Shown here in pieces: positions 38,454 through 48,618 of a DNA stretch of 64,000 nucleotides. Under the pieces are notes generated by a model. That model ran no database searches. It was not told the DNA's origin and was given only the letters and a program-made list of their open reading frames with translations. The translations under genes and the position numbers were made by a program. Source of the stretch: Formicincola oecophyllae (GTDB lineage: Bacteria; Pseudomonadota; Alphaproteobacteria; Acetobacterales; Acetobacteraceae); NCBI RefSeq assembly GCF_006542395.2, contig NZ_CP038231.1:186001-250000 (forward strand). Direction: 5' to 3'. The first letter of the stretch is position 1. Every line of letters begins with the position of its first letter.

Positions 38454-39998
38454 ATGAACGCACCACCCACCACCACTCCCTCTGGAGGAAATCACCCCAC
38501 CCCAGCAGGGAATGGGCCATCCACAGCCATTGCACCGGTGGATGTTGTGCTGTTTGGCGCCACAGGCGATCTGGCGCACCGCAAGCTTCTTCCTGCTTTG
38601 CTCAGGCAGTTCAAGCGCGGGCAAATATCCCCCCAAACGCGCATAAGGGGTGCTGCCCTGCAGGATGTTAGCCTGGACGATTACCGCCACAGCGTGCGCA
38701 AGGCCTTGTGGCGTTTCGCGCCTGAAGCGGCCGCCGACAGCAGCGTTTTGGAGGACTTCATCAACCTGATTTCCTACCAACCCATCAACGCCGCCCAGTA
38801 TGGCGCTGATTGGGAGGCGCTGGCAGCATTCCTCAATCAACACCCCCAGCGCAGCCGGCTGTTCTACTTCTCCACAGCGCCGCGCCTTTATGAGACGATG
38901 GCGGCCAACCTTTCCAAAGCTGGCCTCATCACCCCTCAGTCACGCGTTGTGCTTGAAAAACCCATTGGGACAAACGCTGAATCGGCAGCCCGCATCAATA
39001 ACGGTGTGGGAACACATTTCACGGAAAACCAGATATTCCGCATTGACCATTACCTCGGCAAGGAAACAGTGCAGAACATCCTGGCGCTGCGTTTCGCCAA
39101 CCCTATGATCGCCAGCGTTTGGTCAAGCCAGTTCATCGCCTCTGTGGAAATCACGGCCGCTGAGACGGTTGGCGTGGAGGAACGCGCTGACTATTATGAT
39201 TCAACAGGCGCTGCCCGCGACATGCTGCAAAACCACCTATTGCAGATTCTGGCACTGGTGGCCATGGACCAGCCCACGTCACTTGAAGGCAACGCTGTGC
39301 GCGATGCTAAGGTTGCCGCCCTTAAGGCGCTGCGGCCCTGGGGGGAGGGTGAGGAGCTGTGCCGACAGGTCGCAGCCCACACCGTGCGTGGCCAGTATGG
39401 TCCTGGTACGGTCGATGGCAAAGCTGTTCCAGGCTATGTGGAGGAGTTAGGCCACCCAAGCCAAACAGAAACATGCGCCATCATGGGCGCTTATGTGGAC
39501 ACACCACGCTGGCGCAATGTGCCTTTCTATCTGCGCACCCTCAAGCGCGCTCATGAGAAATGCAGCGAAATCATCCTGACCTTCCGCCCAGACTGCAACA
39601 GCCTGTTCAAAAACGCTGCTACCCCTGGCCAGGCTGTGGCGCCAGCGCCTGACAGGCTCATCCTGCGCTTGCAGCCTGATGAGGGCATCAGCTTGTCGCT
39701 ACAGGTGCGCAACCCAGAAGCCCCCCACGGCGCAACAGGCACTGCCACCTTAATGCAGCTTGTGCTGTCTGCCCCTTACCGCGCGCCCCACAGCGACCGC
39801 ATTGCTGATTCCTACGAAAAGCTCCTTCTGGATGCAGCCCATGGCGACCCAGCCCTGTTCGTGCGGCGTGATGAGGTGGAGGCGGCCTGGGCCTGGATAG
39901 AGCCAGTCCTGCAATGCTGGGCGGCTGAAAACACCCCCCCCATGGTCACTTACCCAGCTGGCGGCGCTGGCCCTGGGCTGCCGGTCCTGCAGCCATGA
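38454..39998 (+). CDS. zwf: glucose-6-phosphate 1-dehydrogenase
   Basis: 514 aa. Converts glucose-6-phosphate to 6-phosphogluconolactone with NAD(P)+, entry to the pentose-phosphate and Entner-Doudoroff pathways, central in acetic acid bacteria. Rossmann motif VLFGATGDLAHRKLLPAL, VVLEKPIGTN (usually EKPFG), and active-site RIDHYLGKETVQN are all present. ATG 38454 follows GGAGAAG. The stop overlaps the next start as ATGA. Cofactor preference cannot be read from here. Confidence 0.97.
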   Translation: MNAPPTTTPSGGNHPTPAGNGPSTAIAPVDVVLFGATGDLAHRKLLPALLRQFKRGQISPQTRIRGAALQDVSLDDYRHSVRKALWRFAPEAAADSSVLEDFINLISYQPINAAQYGADWEALAAFLNQHPQRSRLFYFSTAPRLYETMAANLSKAGLITPQSRVVLEKPIGTNAESAARINNGVGTHFTENQIFRIDHYLGKETVQNILALRFANPMIASVWSSQFIASVEITAAETVGVEERADYYDSTGAARDMLQNHLLQILALVAMDQPTSLEGNAVRDAKVAALKALRPWGEGEELCRQVAAHTVRGQYGPGTVDGKAVPGYVEELGHPSQTETCAIMGAYVDTPRWRNVPFYLRTLKRAHEKCSEIILTFRPDCNSLFKNAATPGQAVAPAPDRLILRLQPDEGISLSLQVRNPEAPHGATGTATLMQLVLSAPYRAPHSDRIADSYEKLLLDAAHGDPALFVRRDEVEAAWAWIEPVLQCWAAENTPPMVTYPAGGAGPGLPVLQP

Positions 39999-40483
39999 CC
40001 ACGAAGCCAACCACCCCTAGCGCCCAGGCTGCCGGCCAAGGGGGCCGCACCAAACGCCCGCTGAGGGGGCGTTCCTTCAAGCGGCATCTGCTCATCCGCT
40101 TGGCCATGATGTTGCCAGTGGCCCTCATCTTGGTGGTGGGGTCACGCACAGGGCTGCTTGATGAAGTCCAAGACAGGCTGACCTTCAAGCAGGCCAGTTG
40201 GTTTGACAACACGGCCCTGACCAACCATCTGCGTCTTGTGGCGCGGCGCCACCACCTCACAACATTGCCAGCCCATTGCCTGGTGCCCCTCATCAATACG
40301 GTTGGGGCGCGCAACCAAGAACTGGCCAATGACACCGTGTTTGAAATCATGGGGCGCCATGGCCATGACTGCCCAGGCCAGCCAGGGGCGGAGATGCTGT
40401 TCCGCTTGCGCGTCAACCGCCTTGGCAGGTTGATCTTCACTGATGCAGGCCATCCTGGCCAGTTCACCCCCCTGCTCCCCTAA
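39995..40483 (+). CDS. hypothetical single-pass membrane protein coupled to zwf
   Basis: 162 aa, not recognised. A basic N-terminus (about 18-33) and one membrane helix (about 34-49, LIRLAMMLPVALILVV) are followed by a soluble domain of about 110 residues containing a GRHGHDCPGQPGAEMLFRLRV segment. Inferred topology: N-in with a periplasmic C-terminal domain. It overlaps zwf by four bases, so it is expressed with it, and it is followed by rnpB. No function is proposed. Confidence 0.7.
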   Translation: MTTKPTTPSAQAAGQGGRTKRPLRGRSFKRHLLIRLAMMLPVALILVVGSRTGLLDEVQDRLTFKQASWFDNTALTNHLRLVARRHHLTTLPAHCLVPLINTVGARNQELANDTVFEIMGRHGHDCPGQPGAEMLFRLRVNRLGRLIFTDAGHPGQFTPLLP

Positions 40484-40544
40484 AAGTCCAACCAAGGTGA
40501 AGGCATTTTCCTTGACTTTAAACCTTGTAAAATGCCATTTTGGC

Positions 40545-40957
40545 GCGGCCAGATAGCCGGGCGACCGCTGCAGTCACCACTGCAGAGGAAAGTCCGGGCT
40601 CCACGGAAGAACGGTGCCGGCTAACAGCCGGCGGGGGTGACCCCAGGGACAGTGCCACAGAAACGAGACCGTCTGCCTGCTTGCCGCACGCCTTCAAAAG
40701 CTGCGCCAGGCCCATAGGCCGACAAGGGTGAAACGGCGCGGTAAGAGCGCACCGCAGCCCTGGCAACAAGGCTGGTCATGGTAAACCCCACCGGGAGCAA
40801 GACCGAATAGGAACGGCAGGCCCACAAAGCCAGAAGCTCTTTCGCTTCGCTGTTCGGGTTGGTCGCGTGAGGCGGTTTGTGAGAACCGTCCCAGATGAAT
40901 GGTCGCCCCACCCCTTTGGGGGTAGGACAGAACCCGGCTTACAGGCTGTCTGGCCTT
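40545..40957 (+). ncRNA. rnpB: RNase P RNA, bacterial type A
   Basis: About 413 nt. The 5' end GGCCAGATAGCC pairs with the 3' GGCTGTCTGGCC (P1). The conserved blocks GAGGAAAGTCCGGGCTCCAC near the 5' end, ACAGAAACGAGACCG in the middle, GGTAAACCCCACCGGGAGCAAGACCGAATAGG and the 3' GGTAGGACAGAACCCGGCTTACA are all in order. It is the catalytic RNA that trims tRNA 5' ends. Ends are approximate. Confidence 0.95.
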
Positions 40958-41263
40958 TGTTCTGCACGCCACTTCTGGCAAGTATCAAGCGGTGTTTTAT
41001 TTCATTTCCGAAACAGATTGCCCTTGCGCACCATGTCTGCAAGGGGGCTTGACAAGAAAATCATAAAATTGCCAGCTTTGCTTTGACGTTTCCCCTCCAG
41101 GCTGTTATGGCCGGTAAAGAGCCAATTTCAACGAACGCCCTGTGCGTTCCACAAAATTGACTATTGTTCCAGGCACACTTTTTTCTGTGCGTGCAGCTTG
41201 CCTGCAACGGAAGTAAGCCTGGTGGATCTTTACCGCCCAACACCCAGCAGGAGGGCCCCCCAC
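40958..41263. other. region between rnpB and the dcw cluster
   Basis: 306 bp without a gene. mraZ, which often stands before rsmH, is absent. An inverted repeat AACGC-CCTGT-GCGTT (41134-41148) and AT-rich stretches lie here; it should hold the cluster promoter. Confidence 0.5.
41083..41111 (+). promoter_or_regulatory. possible sigma-70-like promoter for the dcw cluster
   Basis: TTGACG, 17 bp, TATGGC. The -35 is good, the -10 only partial. Lies 150 bp before rsmH. Confidence 0.25.
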
Positions 41264-42349
41264 ATGGATAATGCCGCAGCCCTTCTGCCCAGCAGGCCTT
41301 TGGTTGGCGCTCCAGCCAACCCTGCAGAAAAGGCCCAGCCCTGGCTGGCACGTGCCCAGGCTGCCCAAGGCCACTTCCCTGTCATGCTGCCTGAAGTGGT
41401 AGCGGCTTTACAGCCGCGCCCTGGTGGCCGTTACTTGGACGCCACTTTTGGGGGTGGTGGTTACAGCACAGCCATTCTAGATGCAGCCACCCAAGGCGCC
41501 CAAGGGGCTGACGTGCACGCTATAGACCGCGACCCTGGCGCCATCAGCCGGGGCCAGGTTTTGGCCAAGCAACGGGAGGAGGCTGGCTTTCCAGGCCAGT
41601 TGCACCTGCACCAGGGCAGCTTCAGCGCCATGAAGGAGCTGGCCGGCGCTTACGGCCCCTTTGATGGCATCGTGCTGGATCTTGGGGTGTCCTCTTTCCA
41701 GATAGACCAGGCTGAGCGGGGGTTCTCCTTCCGCCAAGATGGACCCCTTGACATGAGGATGGGGGAAACCGGTCCCACAGCTTCTGACATCGTCAATACG
41801 GCCAGCGAGGAACGGTTGGCTGACATCCTCTACCATTATGGAGAGGAGAAACGCTCACGCCGGGTGGCGCGCGCTTTGGTGGAGGCCCGCTCCACAGCAC
41901 CCATAACGACCACAGCGCGCTTGGCTGACATCATCCGCAGCGCTGTCCCGCGTGAGCGTGCAGGCTTTGACCCCGCCACGCGCTCCTTCCAGGGGTTGCG
42001 CATTGCCGTCAACGATGAGCTGGGAGAGCTAGAGCGCGCCCTCCAAGATGCACCGACCATGCTTGCCCCAGGGGGGCGGCTGGTAGTGGTGAGCTTCCAC
42101 TCCCTTGAGGACAGGCTGGTCAAGAAGGCGTTCGCAGCCCTTTCAGGGCGGGTGGCGCGCACTAACCGCCATGCGCCGCCACAAGCTGTGCAAAACCAAG
42201 GTGAAGCGCCGTTCAAGCCTGCGCACAGCAAGCCTGTTCTGCCTTCAAATGATGAAACCACACTTAATCCGCGTTCGCGTAGCGCGCGCCTGCGCTGCCT
42301 GGAGCGGCGCAGCAGCACGGTACAAGGGAAGAAGGGGGAACGGTCATGA
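41264..42349 (+). CDS. rsmH: 16S rRNA (cytosine-1402-N4)-methyltransferase
   Basis: 361 aa. RsmH (MraW) methylates C1402 of 16S rRNA using [28 protein letters not shown] (SAM loop), [20 protein letters not shown] and [15 protein letters not shown] are all present. ATG 41264 follows AGGAGGG, better than the frame at 41198. First gene of the dcw run; stop overlaps ftsL as ATGA. Confidence 0.96.
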   Translation: MDNAAALLPSRPLVGAPANPAEKAQPWLARAQAAQGHFPVMLPEVVAALQPRPGGRYLDATFGGGGYSTAILDAATQGAQGADVHAIDRDPGAISRGQVLAKQREEAGFPGQLHLHQGSFSAMKELAGAYGPFDGIVLDLGVSSFQIDQAERGFSFRQDGPLDMRMGETGPTASDIVNTASEERLADILYHYGEEKRSRRVARALVEARSTAPITTTARLADIIRSAVPRERAGFDPATRSFQGLRIAVNDELGELERALQDAPTMLAPGGRLVVVSFHSLEDRLVKKAFAALSGRVARTNRHAPPQAVQNQGEAPFKPAHSKPVLPSNDETTLNPRSRSARLRCLERRSSTVQGKKGERS

Positions 42350-43272
42350 GCAACCGTCTCACCATAGGGGCAGCAACACTGGCGGCGGTGATTGGGCTTG
42401 TTCTGTACCTCAAGAAGCAAGACACCCAGAACTTGGAACGCACCGTCGCGCAGACCATCCATGAAACCCACCAGGTTCAAGAACACACAGCCCTGCTGCG
42501 TGCGCAGTGGGCGTTGCTTAACCAGCCAGACCGCCTTGACGCGCTCTCCAAGCAAGTGTTGCCAGGCTTGCATGAACTGAACCCCAGGCAGTTTGTTCGC
42601 CTTGACCGTGTGGCGGCCATGCTGCCCCCAGCCCTTCACCAGCCTGAGCGGGCACAGATAGTCGCTGTAGCTGGTCCCACTGCTTCCGTTGCCCCTGTTG
42701 GGGTGGAAGCACCCGTTCAGACTGCAGACCATGCGCTGCCCCATGCCATGGTCCCTGTACATGCTCCTGAACCCGAATTGCCGCTTGAGAATGCCACCGC
42801 CACCCAGCCCAAGCCCACTTTAGTAGCGGCTGTGCTCCCTCACCACCATCCGCTCATGGCTGCCGCCACTCCAGCGCCCATTCACCACCACACAAGGCCC
42901 GCCCTGCATGAAGTCGCAGCGCGCGCCCCCAGCAGCCTGAGTTTGCGCCCCGCTGTGCAGCACGCCGTGCGTCCTGCGCGCCATGACCTCTTCACAGCTC
43001 CCCACCATGCTGTAGGGAAGCTGGAGCAGGCACGCATGGGCAGCCAGCATGTTCAGCATATCATGGCCATGCCCCATAAGGTGGTCCACCAGCGCGCCAC
43101 ACCAAGCCTGGCCAACGCTGTAGGTTCGCTTTCAGCAAATCCCAGCCACAGTGTGGAGCGTCCCCATGCCTCAAGGCACATCCCCGCGGCACCTGCGCCA
43201 GCGCTCAACACGGTTTCATGGCAGCCCCACCATAACCAGCCCCTGCCAGCCCCTGTTCCCCTGGCTGATTAA
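42346..43272 (+). CDS. ftsL: FtsL-like divisome protein with long His/Pro-rich tail
   Basis: 308 aa. A short N-terminus and one helix (about 5-22, [18 protein letters not shown]) precede a coiled-coil-like segment with [23 protein letters not shown] and [13 protein letters not shown], the usual FtsL end. It then continues about 200 residues rich in His, Ala and Pro with many HH pairs ([15 protein letters not shown]). Typical FtsLs are about 90-130 aa. The position between rsmH and ftsI and the core support FtsL, which with FtsQ and FtsB links and activates FtsW-FtsI. The tail should lie in the periplasm and might bind metal or the wall; that is inference. Confidence 0.85.
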   Translation: MSNRLTIGAATLAAVIGLVLYLKKQDTQNLERTVAQTIHETHQVQEHTALLRAQWALLNQPDRLDALSKQVLPGLHELNPRQFVRLDRVAAMLPPALHQPERAQIVAVAGPTASVAPVGVEAPVQTADHALPHAMVPVHAPEPELPLENATATQPKPTLVAAVLPHHHPLMAAATPAPIHHHTRPALHEVAARAPSSLSLRPAVQHAVRPARHDLFTAPHHAVGKLEQARMGSQHVQHIMAMPHKVVHQRATPSLANAVGSLSANPSHSVERPHASRHIPAAPAPALNTVSWQPHHNQPLPAPVPLAD

Positions 43273-43304
43273 GTGCACCCTGCCTTCAGGACCAGCCACC
43301 CCTC

Positions 43305-45305
43305 ATGACAGAGCGCCCTCCTCACCCCCCTACCCCTTTACCGCCATGGGCTGGGCCTGATCCTTACCAACCAGCCCCTTTCCAGGGCACGGGCGCGCCG
43401 CCACCCAACAGCGCCACCCTTTTTGCCGGGGTGCAGCTGTCCCAATGGCTGCAGCGTGCCCACACACGCCTTCTGTTTGTGTGTTGCGGTTTTGGCGTGC
43501 TTTACCTGGCCTTGGCCACCAAGGCGTTCATGGCAACGGTTGGCCACCCTTTGGCACCCCAACCCAACCAGTTGCGCCAGCAAGTGCCGGCCATTCCGCA
43601 CAGCGACCCAACAGGGGCACTGAGTGATGTCCTCACCATGCCCCATGTGCACCGCGCCACCATCACGGACCGCAACGGCCAGGCCTTGGCCCTTTCGTTG
43701 CCTGTGGCACAGCTTTACGCCAACCCCCAGGAGATTGACGCTGCCGCTGATGCTGATGACGTCGCCAGGCGCGTCCATGCCATCCTGCCTGACAGCACGC
43801 GCCTGCCTGACCTGCAGCGCCATTTGCGCGACACAAAAAAACGTTTTGCCTACTTGGCGCGCAACATCTCCCTAGCGCAGGAAAAGGCCATCAATGACCT
43901 TGGCGTGCCTGGCCTCTATTTTGAGGAAGGCGAGCAGCGCCACTATCCCTTGGGCAAAACGGCCTCCCATGTCATGGGTGGGGTGGATGTGGACAGCCAC
44001 GGCATCGCTGGGGTGGAGAAGTATTTTGACCAGCGCCTGACCTCAGACCCCACCCCGCTGCGCCTTTCCATTGATGCGCGCATCCAAAGCGTCATGCGTG
44101 ACGAGTTGGCAGCCACCATGGACAACTTCCAGGCCATCGGCGCTGCCGCCGTTTTGATGGATGTACGCACTGGCGAGCTGATCGCCATGGTCAGCCTGCC
44201 TGATTACGATGCTAACGATTTCGGGCATTTGGGCGCCTTCGTTGGCGCTGACCATGACAAGCGCTTCAACCGCGTCATCACAGGTCTTTACGAGCCTGGA
44301 TCCACCTTCAAGCTACAAACAGCAGCCATGGCGCTGGACAGTGGTGTTGTGCACATTTGGGACAGGTTCTGCACCATTCCCATCCATGTGGGGCGGTTCA
44401 AGATCTCTGACCTTAAAACAGACCATTTTGCCCCTTACCTGGCGCTGCCCAGCGTTTTGGCGCATTCCTCCAACCCGGCAGCGGCGCACATTGCCCTTGA
44501 CGTGGGGCCAGAACGCCAGCAGGCCTGGCTGCGCACGCTGGGTTTCCTCGATAAAGTGCCGGTAGAATTGCCAGGCGCAGCCCACCCTATTGCCCCTAGC
44601 CCAGCACGGTGGAGTGCCGTCTCCACCATGACGATTGGCTTTGGCCATGGTGTTGCCCTCAGCCCTTTGGCCATCGTGCGGGGCCTGGCGGCAGCAGGCA
44701 ATGGTGGCATCCTGGTCAAGCCAACGCTGCTGGCCCACGACACCCTGCCTGATGACAACACCGTGCCTGAAGGACCACGCGTCATGCAGCCCTCCACATC
44801 TGATATGCTGCGCCGCATCCTGCGGTTGGACGTGACCCATGGCACGGGGCGCAGGGGGGAAAGCGTGGGCTACCTGGTGGGAGGCAAAACAGGCACCGCC
44901 GAGAAAATCGGCGCTAATGGGCGCTACCTAAAGCATGTCAACATCACCGCTTTTACGGGTATGTTCCCCATGAATGCACCGCGCTACGCGCTTTACGTCA
45001 TGCTAGACGCCCCCCATGGCACAGCGGCCACCCATGGCTACACCACAGCGGGGTGGATTGCAGCGCCGCTGTTCTCCCAAATGGTCAGGCGTGTGGCCCC
45101 TATGCTGGGCATGTTGCCTGAAACCCCTGAACACGCTGCCCAGCTGGACGCCAAGCTGAGCCTGCCGCTTGACCCTACCCCGCCGCGGGGCACGCGCCCC
45201 TTAGGGCCAGGCAACGATCCTGGCCTGGCGTGGCTCAATAGAGGTGGGCACCCCAAGCGCCACCCCACCAAGGAGGGCGCCAAAGGCAGCAGGAAGACGC
45301 CATGA
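43305..45305 (+). CDS. ftsI: division transpeptidase FtsI (PBP3)
   Basis: 666 aa, class B penicillin-binding protein crosslinking septal peptidoglycan. A Pro-rich cytoplasmic N-terminus (about 1-50), one membrane helix (about 55-75), the PBP dimer domain (RATITDRNGQALALSL) and the transpeptidase with GSTFK (active Ser about 333), SSN (about 388) and KTGT (about 528). It follows ftsL by 32 bp and works with FtsW. The C-terminus is Pro/Lys-rich. Confidence 0.96.
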   Translation: MTERPPHPPTPLPPWAGPDPYQPAPFQGTGAPPPNSATLFAGVQLSQWLQRAHTRLLFVCCGFGVLYLALATKAFMATVGHPLAPQPNQLRQQVPAIPHSDPTGALSDVLTMPHVHRATITDRNGQALALSLPVAQLYANPQEIDAAADADDVARRVHAILPDSTRLPDLQRHLRDTKKRFAYLARNISLAQEKAINDLGVPGLYFEEGEQRHYPLGKTASHVMGGVDVDSHGIAGVEKYFDQRLTSDPTPLRLSIDARIQSVMRDELAATMDNFQAIGAAAVLMDVRTGELIAMVSLPDYDANDFGHLGAFVGADHDKRFNRVITGLYEPGSTFKLQTAAMALDSGVVHIWDRFCTIPIHVGRFKISDLKTDHFAPYLALPSVLAHSSNPAAAHIALDVGPERQQAWLRTLGFLDKVPVELPGAAHPIAPSPARWSAVSTMTIGFGHGVALSPLAIVRGLAAAGNGGILVKPTLLAHDTLPDDNTVPEGPRVMQPSTSDMLRRILRLDVTHGTGRRGESVGYLVGGKTGTAEKIGANGRYLKHVNITAFTGMFPMNAPRYALYVMLDAPHGTAATHGYTTAGWIAAPLFSQMVRRVAPMLGMLPETPEHAAQLDAKLSLPLDPTPPRGTRPLGPGNDPGLAWLNRGGHPKRHPTKEGAKGSRKTP

Positions 45306-45393
45306 GGGGCCCAGGATAAAAAGCCGCCGCTGGCCTGGACATGTCAGACCCAGCGCGCCCTACCCCTTGTTGCACCACTGAGGCCCACCGACC

Positions 45394-46995
45394 ATGAAAC
45401 CTGCCCTGCCCCCTTTGACCCCTGCCCTGGCGCCTGAAGTCCTTGAACGCCTCCCTGCCGTGACGGCAGACAGCCGTACAGTCACTCCTGGCGGCGTTTT
45501 TGTGGCATTGCCGGGCGCCCACCATAATGGCAGCGCTTTCATCCCCCAGGCGCTTGCAGCAGGTGCGCGCTTGGTGGTGGCAGACCCAGCCAGTGTTGAA
45601 GCTTTCAAGGCCACGCACCCTGACGCGCCCCTCCACAGCTGCCCTGACCCAGCACGCTGGCTTGCCCTCATGGCAGAGGAGCTAGCGCGGCGCCACCAAG
45701 GGCCGGCCCCTGACTGCGTGGTGGCGGTGACGGGCACCAATGGCAAAACCAGCACAGCTGACTTCCTGCGCCAGCTTTGGAAACGGGAGGGTTTGACTGC
45801 AGCCAGCATTGGCACCTTGGGTTTGGTTAGTGACGTAGCACTGCCAGCGCCACCTGCCCTGACCACGCCAGACGCCGTTTCCATGGCAAGTGCCCTGCAC
45901 GATTTGGCTCAGGCCGGCGTCAACCATGTTGTGGTGGAGGCCTCCTCCCATGGGTTGGCGCAACGCCGTCTGGATGGCGTACCCCTGAAGGGGGCTGGGT
46001 TTACCAACCTCACCCGTGACCACTTGGATTACCATGGTACGATGGCGGATTACGGCACGGCCAAAATGCGCCTTTTCGACACACTCCTCCCACCAGGGGC
46101 TGTGGCAGCCGCCGTCACCGCGCTCGAAGGGGCGTGGCTTGAGCGCCTGCGCGCTACCGCACAAAGCCGGGGGCTGCATTGGCGCCTGGTGGGGGAACGT
46201 TCCAAGGGGGGGGAACGCCCCTGGCTGGAAGTGCTGGAGGCCATGCCTGAACCAGGCGGCCAGCGCGTCCAGCTGGCGTGGCAAGGTAAGGCGCTGCCCC
46301 CCTTCCTTTTCCCGGTGCCAGGACGTTTCCAGCTGGACAACGCCTTGCTGGCCTTGGCGCTGTGCGCGCCAGCAGGGACTGGGGAGGGCACCGTCAAGCG
46401 CCTGGTTGGGCATTTGGAGCACCTCAAAGGGGTGCCGGGGCGCTGCGAATGCTGCGCCATGCTGCCTCAGGGCGCTGGTGCTAGCCCAGCTGCCCTTTAT
46501 GTTGATTATGCCCACACCCCTGACGCCCTTGAAAAAGTCCTGGACAGTTTGCGGCCCCACGTAGCCCCTGGTGGGCGGCTTTGGGTTGTGCTGGGTGCTG
46601 GCGGCGACCGTGACCGTGGCAAGCGGCCCTTGATGGGCGCTGCGGCTGTGCGTGGGGCTGATGGCGTCATCATCACCGATGACAACCCACGCCATGAGGA
46701 TCCTGCAGCCATCCGCCAAGCTGTGCTTGAAGGGGCGCTGGCTGAACGGGCCGCTCAGCACCAAAGCAAACTCATTCATGAAGTGGCCGGCCGCGCCCAG
46801 GCCCTACAACAAGCTGTGGCGGGGCTTGGCCCTGGGGATGTGCTGCTTGTGGCCGGCAAAGGCCACGAGAAGGGCCAAATCATTGGTGACGAAGTGCACC
46901 CTTTTGACGACCGCGCCCTCACAGCGGCGCTGGCCCACGCGCAGGCCCTCCAAAGCAACGCCCCTCCCGCCAATCCAACAGGAGAACAGCCATGA
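45394..46995 (+). CDS. murE: UDP-MurNAc-tripeptide synthetase
   Basis: 533 aa. Adds the third amino acid to UDP-MurNAc-L-Ala-D-Glu. ATP-binding GTNGKTST (about 115-122), HGLAQRRLDG and the DNPR motif (about 430-433, DDNPRHEDP) are seen; DNPR marks meso-diaminopimelate specificity. GKGHEKGQI lies near the end. The stop overlaps murF as ATGA. Confidence 0.96.
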   Translation: MKPALPPLTPALAPEVLERLPAVTADSRTVTPGGVFVALPGAHHNGSAFIPQALAAGARLVVADPASVEAFKATHPDAPLHSCPDPARWLALMAEELARRHQGPAPDCVVAVTGTNGKTSTADFLRQLWKREGLTAASIGTLGLVSDVALPAPPALTTPDAVSMASALHDLAQAGVNHVVVEASSHGLAQRRLDGVPLKGAGFTNLTRDHLDYHGTMADYGTAKMRLFDTLLPPGAVAAAVTALEGAWLERLRATAQSRGLHWRLVGERSKGGERPWLEVLEAMPEPGGQRVQLAWQGKALPPFLFPVPGRFQLDNALLALALCAPAGTGEGTVKRLVGHLEHLKGVPGRCECCAMLPQGAGASPAALYVDYAHTPDALEKVLDSLRPHVAPGGRLWVVLGAGGDRDRGKRPLMGAAAVRGADGVIITDDNPRHEDPAAIRQAVLEGALAERAAQHQSKLIHEVAGRAQALQQAVAGLGPGDVLLVAGKGHEKGQIIGDEVHPFDDRALTAALAHAQALQSNAPPANPTGEQP

Positions 46996-48569
46996 AGGCC
47001 TCCACCACTGCCGTGCCTGCCAATCTGCAGCCCTTATGGCGCGCTGGGGAATTGGCTCAGGCTGTGGGGGGGCAATGGCAACCTGGCGCCTTCCAGGCTA
47101 GTCCTGAACAGGCGGCGGCTGGCTGCGTTGCCATTGACAGTCGCACCATCAGCCAGCCAACCCCTGGGGAGGTTGGCGCCCTTTTTGTGGCTTTGAGGGG
47201 GGCGACTGATGGTCACCGCTTCATCAGGAAAGCCCTTGAAAACGGCGCTTGCTGCATTGTGGCTGACAACGCTGACACCATCCAGGCTGATGGCACCCCC
47301 CTGACGGCAGCGGAACGAGCGCGCCTTTTACTGGTGGGTGACACTTTCAAAGCGCTTGAGGACCTGGGGCGTTATGCTAGGGCGCGTTTCCAGGGGCAGA
47401 TGGTGGCCGTGACAGGCAGCGTTGGCAAAACCACCGTCAAAACCATGATGGCCCTTGCGCTGGAAGGGGCAGCCCAGGCAACCGGCGCGGGTCCTGGGGG
47501 GGTCCATGCGGCTAAAGCCTCCTTCAACAACCACCTAGGCGTGCCGCTGACACTGGCCAACATGCCCCCAACCGCCCGTTACGCAGTGTGTGAGATCGGC
47601 ATGAACCACCCAGGGGAAGTTTTCCCCCTGGCTGCTATGGTTAAGCCTGACGTGGCTATCATCACCAATATCGGCACGGCTCATCTCGGCAACATGGGCA
47701 GCCAGAAGGCCATCGCTGAAGAAAAAGCAGCGCTTTTCCAAACGCTTGACACCAGCCGCCCTGGGCCGAAGGCTGCAATCTTCCCTCTGGAAACGCCCTG
47801 CGCTGATGTGCTTCTGGCTGCGGTGCCAAAAGGTGTGGCCAGCATAGGGCTGGTGGCGGGTAAAGCCACAGCGCCCGATGGCCTGCGCCCAACCCATAAT
47901 GTGGTGCTGTCACATTTGGTGGAAAGCGCCACAGGCAGCCATGGCACGTTGAATGCGCCAAGCTGGCACGCAGATCTGCCTGGGTTGGCTGTGAACACGC
48001 CTGGCCGCCACCTTCTAGAAGACGCCGCCTTGGTGGGGTGTGCACTGCTGGGGCTTGGGCTGGCAGGGGCGGTTTTAGATAGCGCTTTGAGGGCGCTATC
48101 CACATTCAACCCAGGCCGTGGGCGTGGTGCCGTGGTAGCGCTACCCTCAGGGGTGAGCGTGATTGACGAAAGCTACAACGCCTCTGGCCCCAGCGTGCGC
48201 GCAGCCCTGAGCGCGCTGCGGCTGCGTGTTGATGAGAATGGGGGTGCCGGCCGTGCCGTGGCGGCCCTTGGCGACATCCGCGAACTGGGCGTTTTCAGCG
48301 CAGCGGAGCACAAGGGCCTCGCCAGTGCTGTGCAGGGGGCAGGGGTGTTGGCCTTCTGCTGCGGTCCCGGTATGCGGCACCTTTATGATGCTCTCCCCCC
48401 TGAACTCCAGGGGGGGTGGGCTGAGACCCCGCAGGAACTGGCCCACAGCGCAGCCCCAATCCTGCAGCCCCATGACATTGTTCTGGTCAAAGGCAGCAAT
48501 GGTTCACGCATGGACCAGTTCACCGCCACGCTGGCAGCCCTCCTGGCCTCTTTGCCGCCACCAGGTTAA
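46992..48569 (+). CDS. murF: UDP-MurNAc-pentapeptide synthetase
   Basis: 525 aa. Ligates D-Ala-D-Ala to the tripeptide precursor. ATP loop GSVGKTTVK (about 143-151), EIGMNHPGEV, ITNIGTAHLGN and SYNASGPSVRAAL (C-terminal domain) are typical. Coupled to murE by a 4-base overlap. About 20 extra N-terminal residues; otherwise normal. Confidence 0.96.
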   Translation: MKASTTAVPANLQPLWRAGELAQAVGGQWQPGAFQASPEQAAAGCVAIDSRTISQPTPGEVGALFVALRGATDGHRFIRKALENGACCIVADNADTIQADGTPLTAAERARLLLVGDTFKALEDLGRYARARFQGQMVAVTGSVGKTTVKTMMALALEGAAQATGAGPGGVHAAKASFNNHLGVPLTLANMPPTARYAVCEIGMNHPGEVFPLAAMVKPDVAIITNIGTAHLGNMGSQKAIAEEKAALFQTLDTSRPGPKAAIFPLETPCADVLLAAVPKGVASIGLVAGKATAPDGLRPTHNVVLSHLVESATGSHGTLNAPSWHADLPGLAVNTPGRHLLEDAALVGCALLGLGLAGAVLDSALRALSTFNPGRGRGAVVALPSGVSVIDESYNASGPSVRAALSALRLRVDENGGAGRAVAALGDIRELGVFSAAEHKGLASAVQGAGVLAFCCGPGMRHLYDALPPELQGGWAETPQELAHSAAPILQPHDIVLVKGSNGSRMDQFTATLAALLASLPPPG

Positions 48570-48618
48570 AGAGCCCGCCATCTCCTGACCACCCAGCCAA
48601 GCAGAAAGCCCACACCTG

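Noticed and set aside
40621-40981. Minus-strand frames of 95-96 codons
   Set aside because: They are antisense to the RNase P RNA gene, whose conserved blocks are clear.
41836-42762. 308-codon minus-strand frame
   Set aside because: Shadow of rsmH and ftsL; no motif.
45682-46779. 365-codon minus-strand frame
   Set aside because: Shadow of murE; high GC leaves long antisense frames open.
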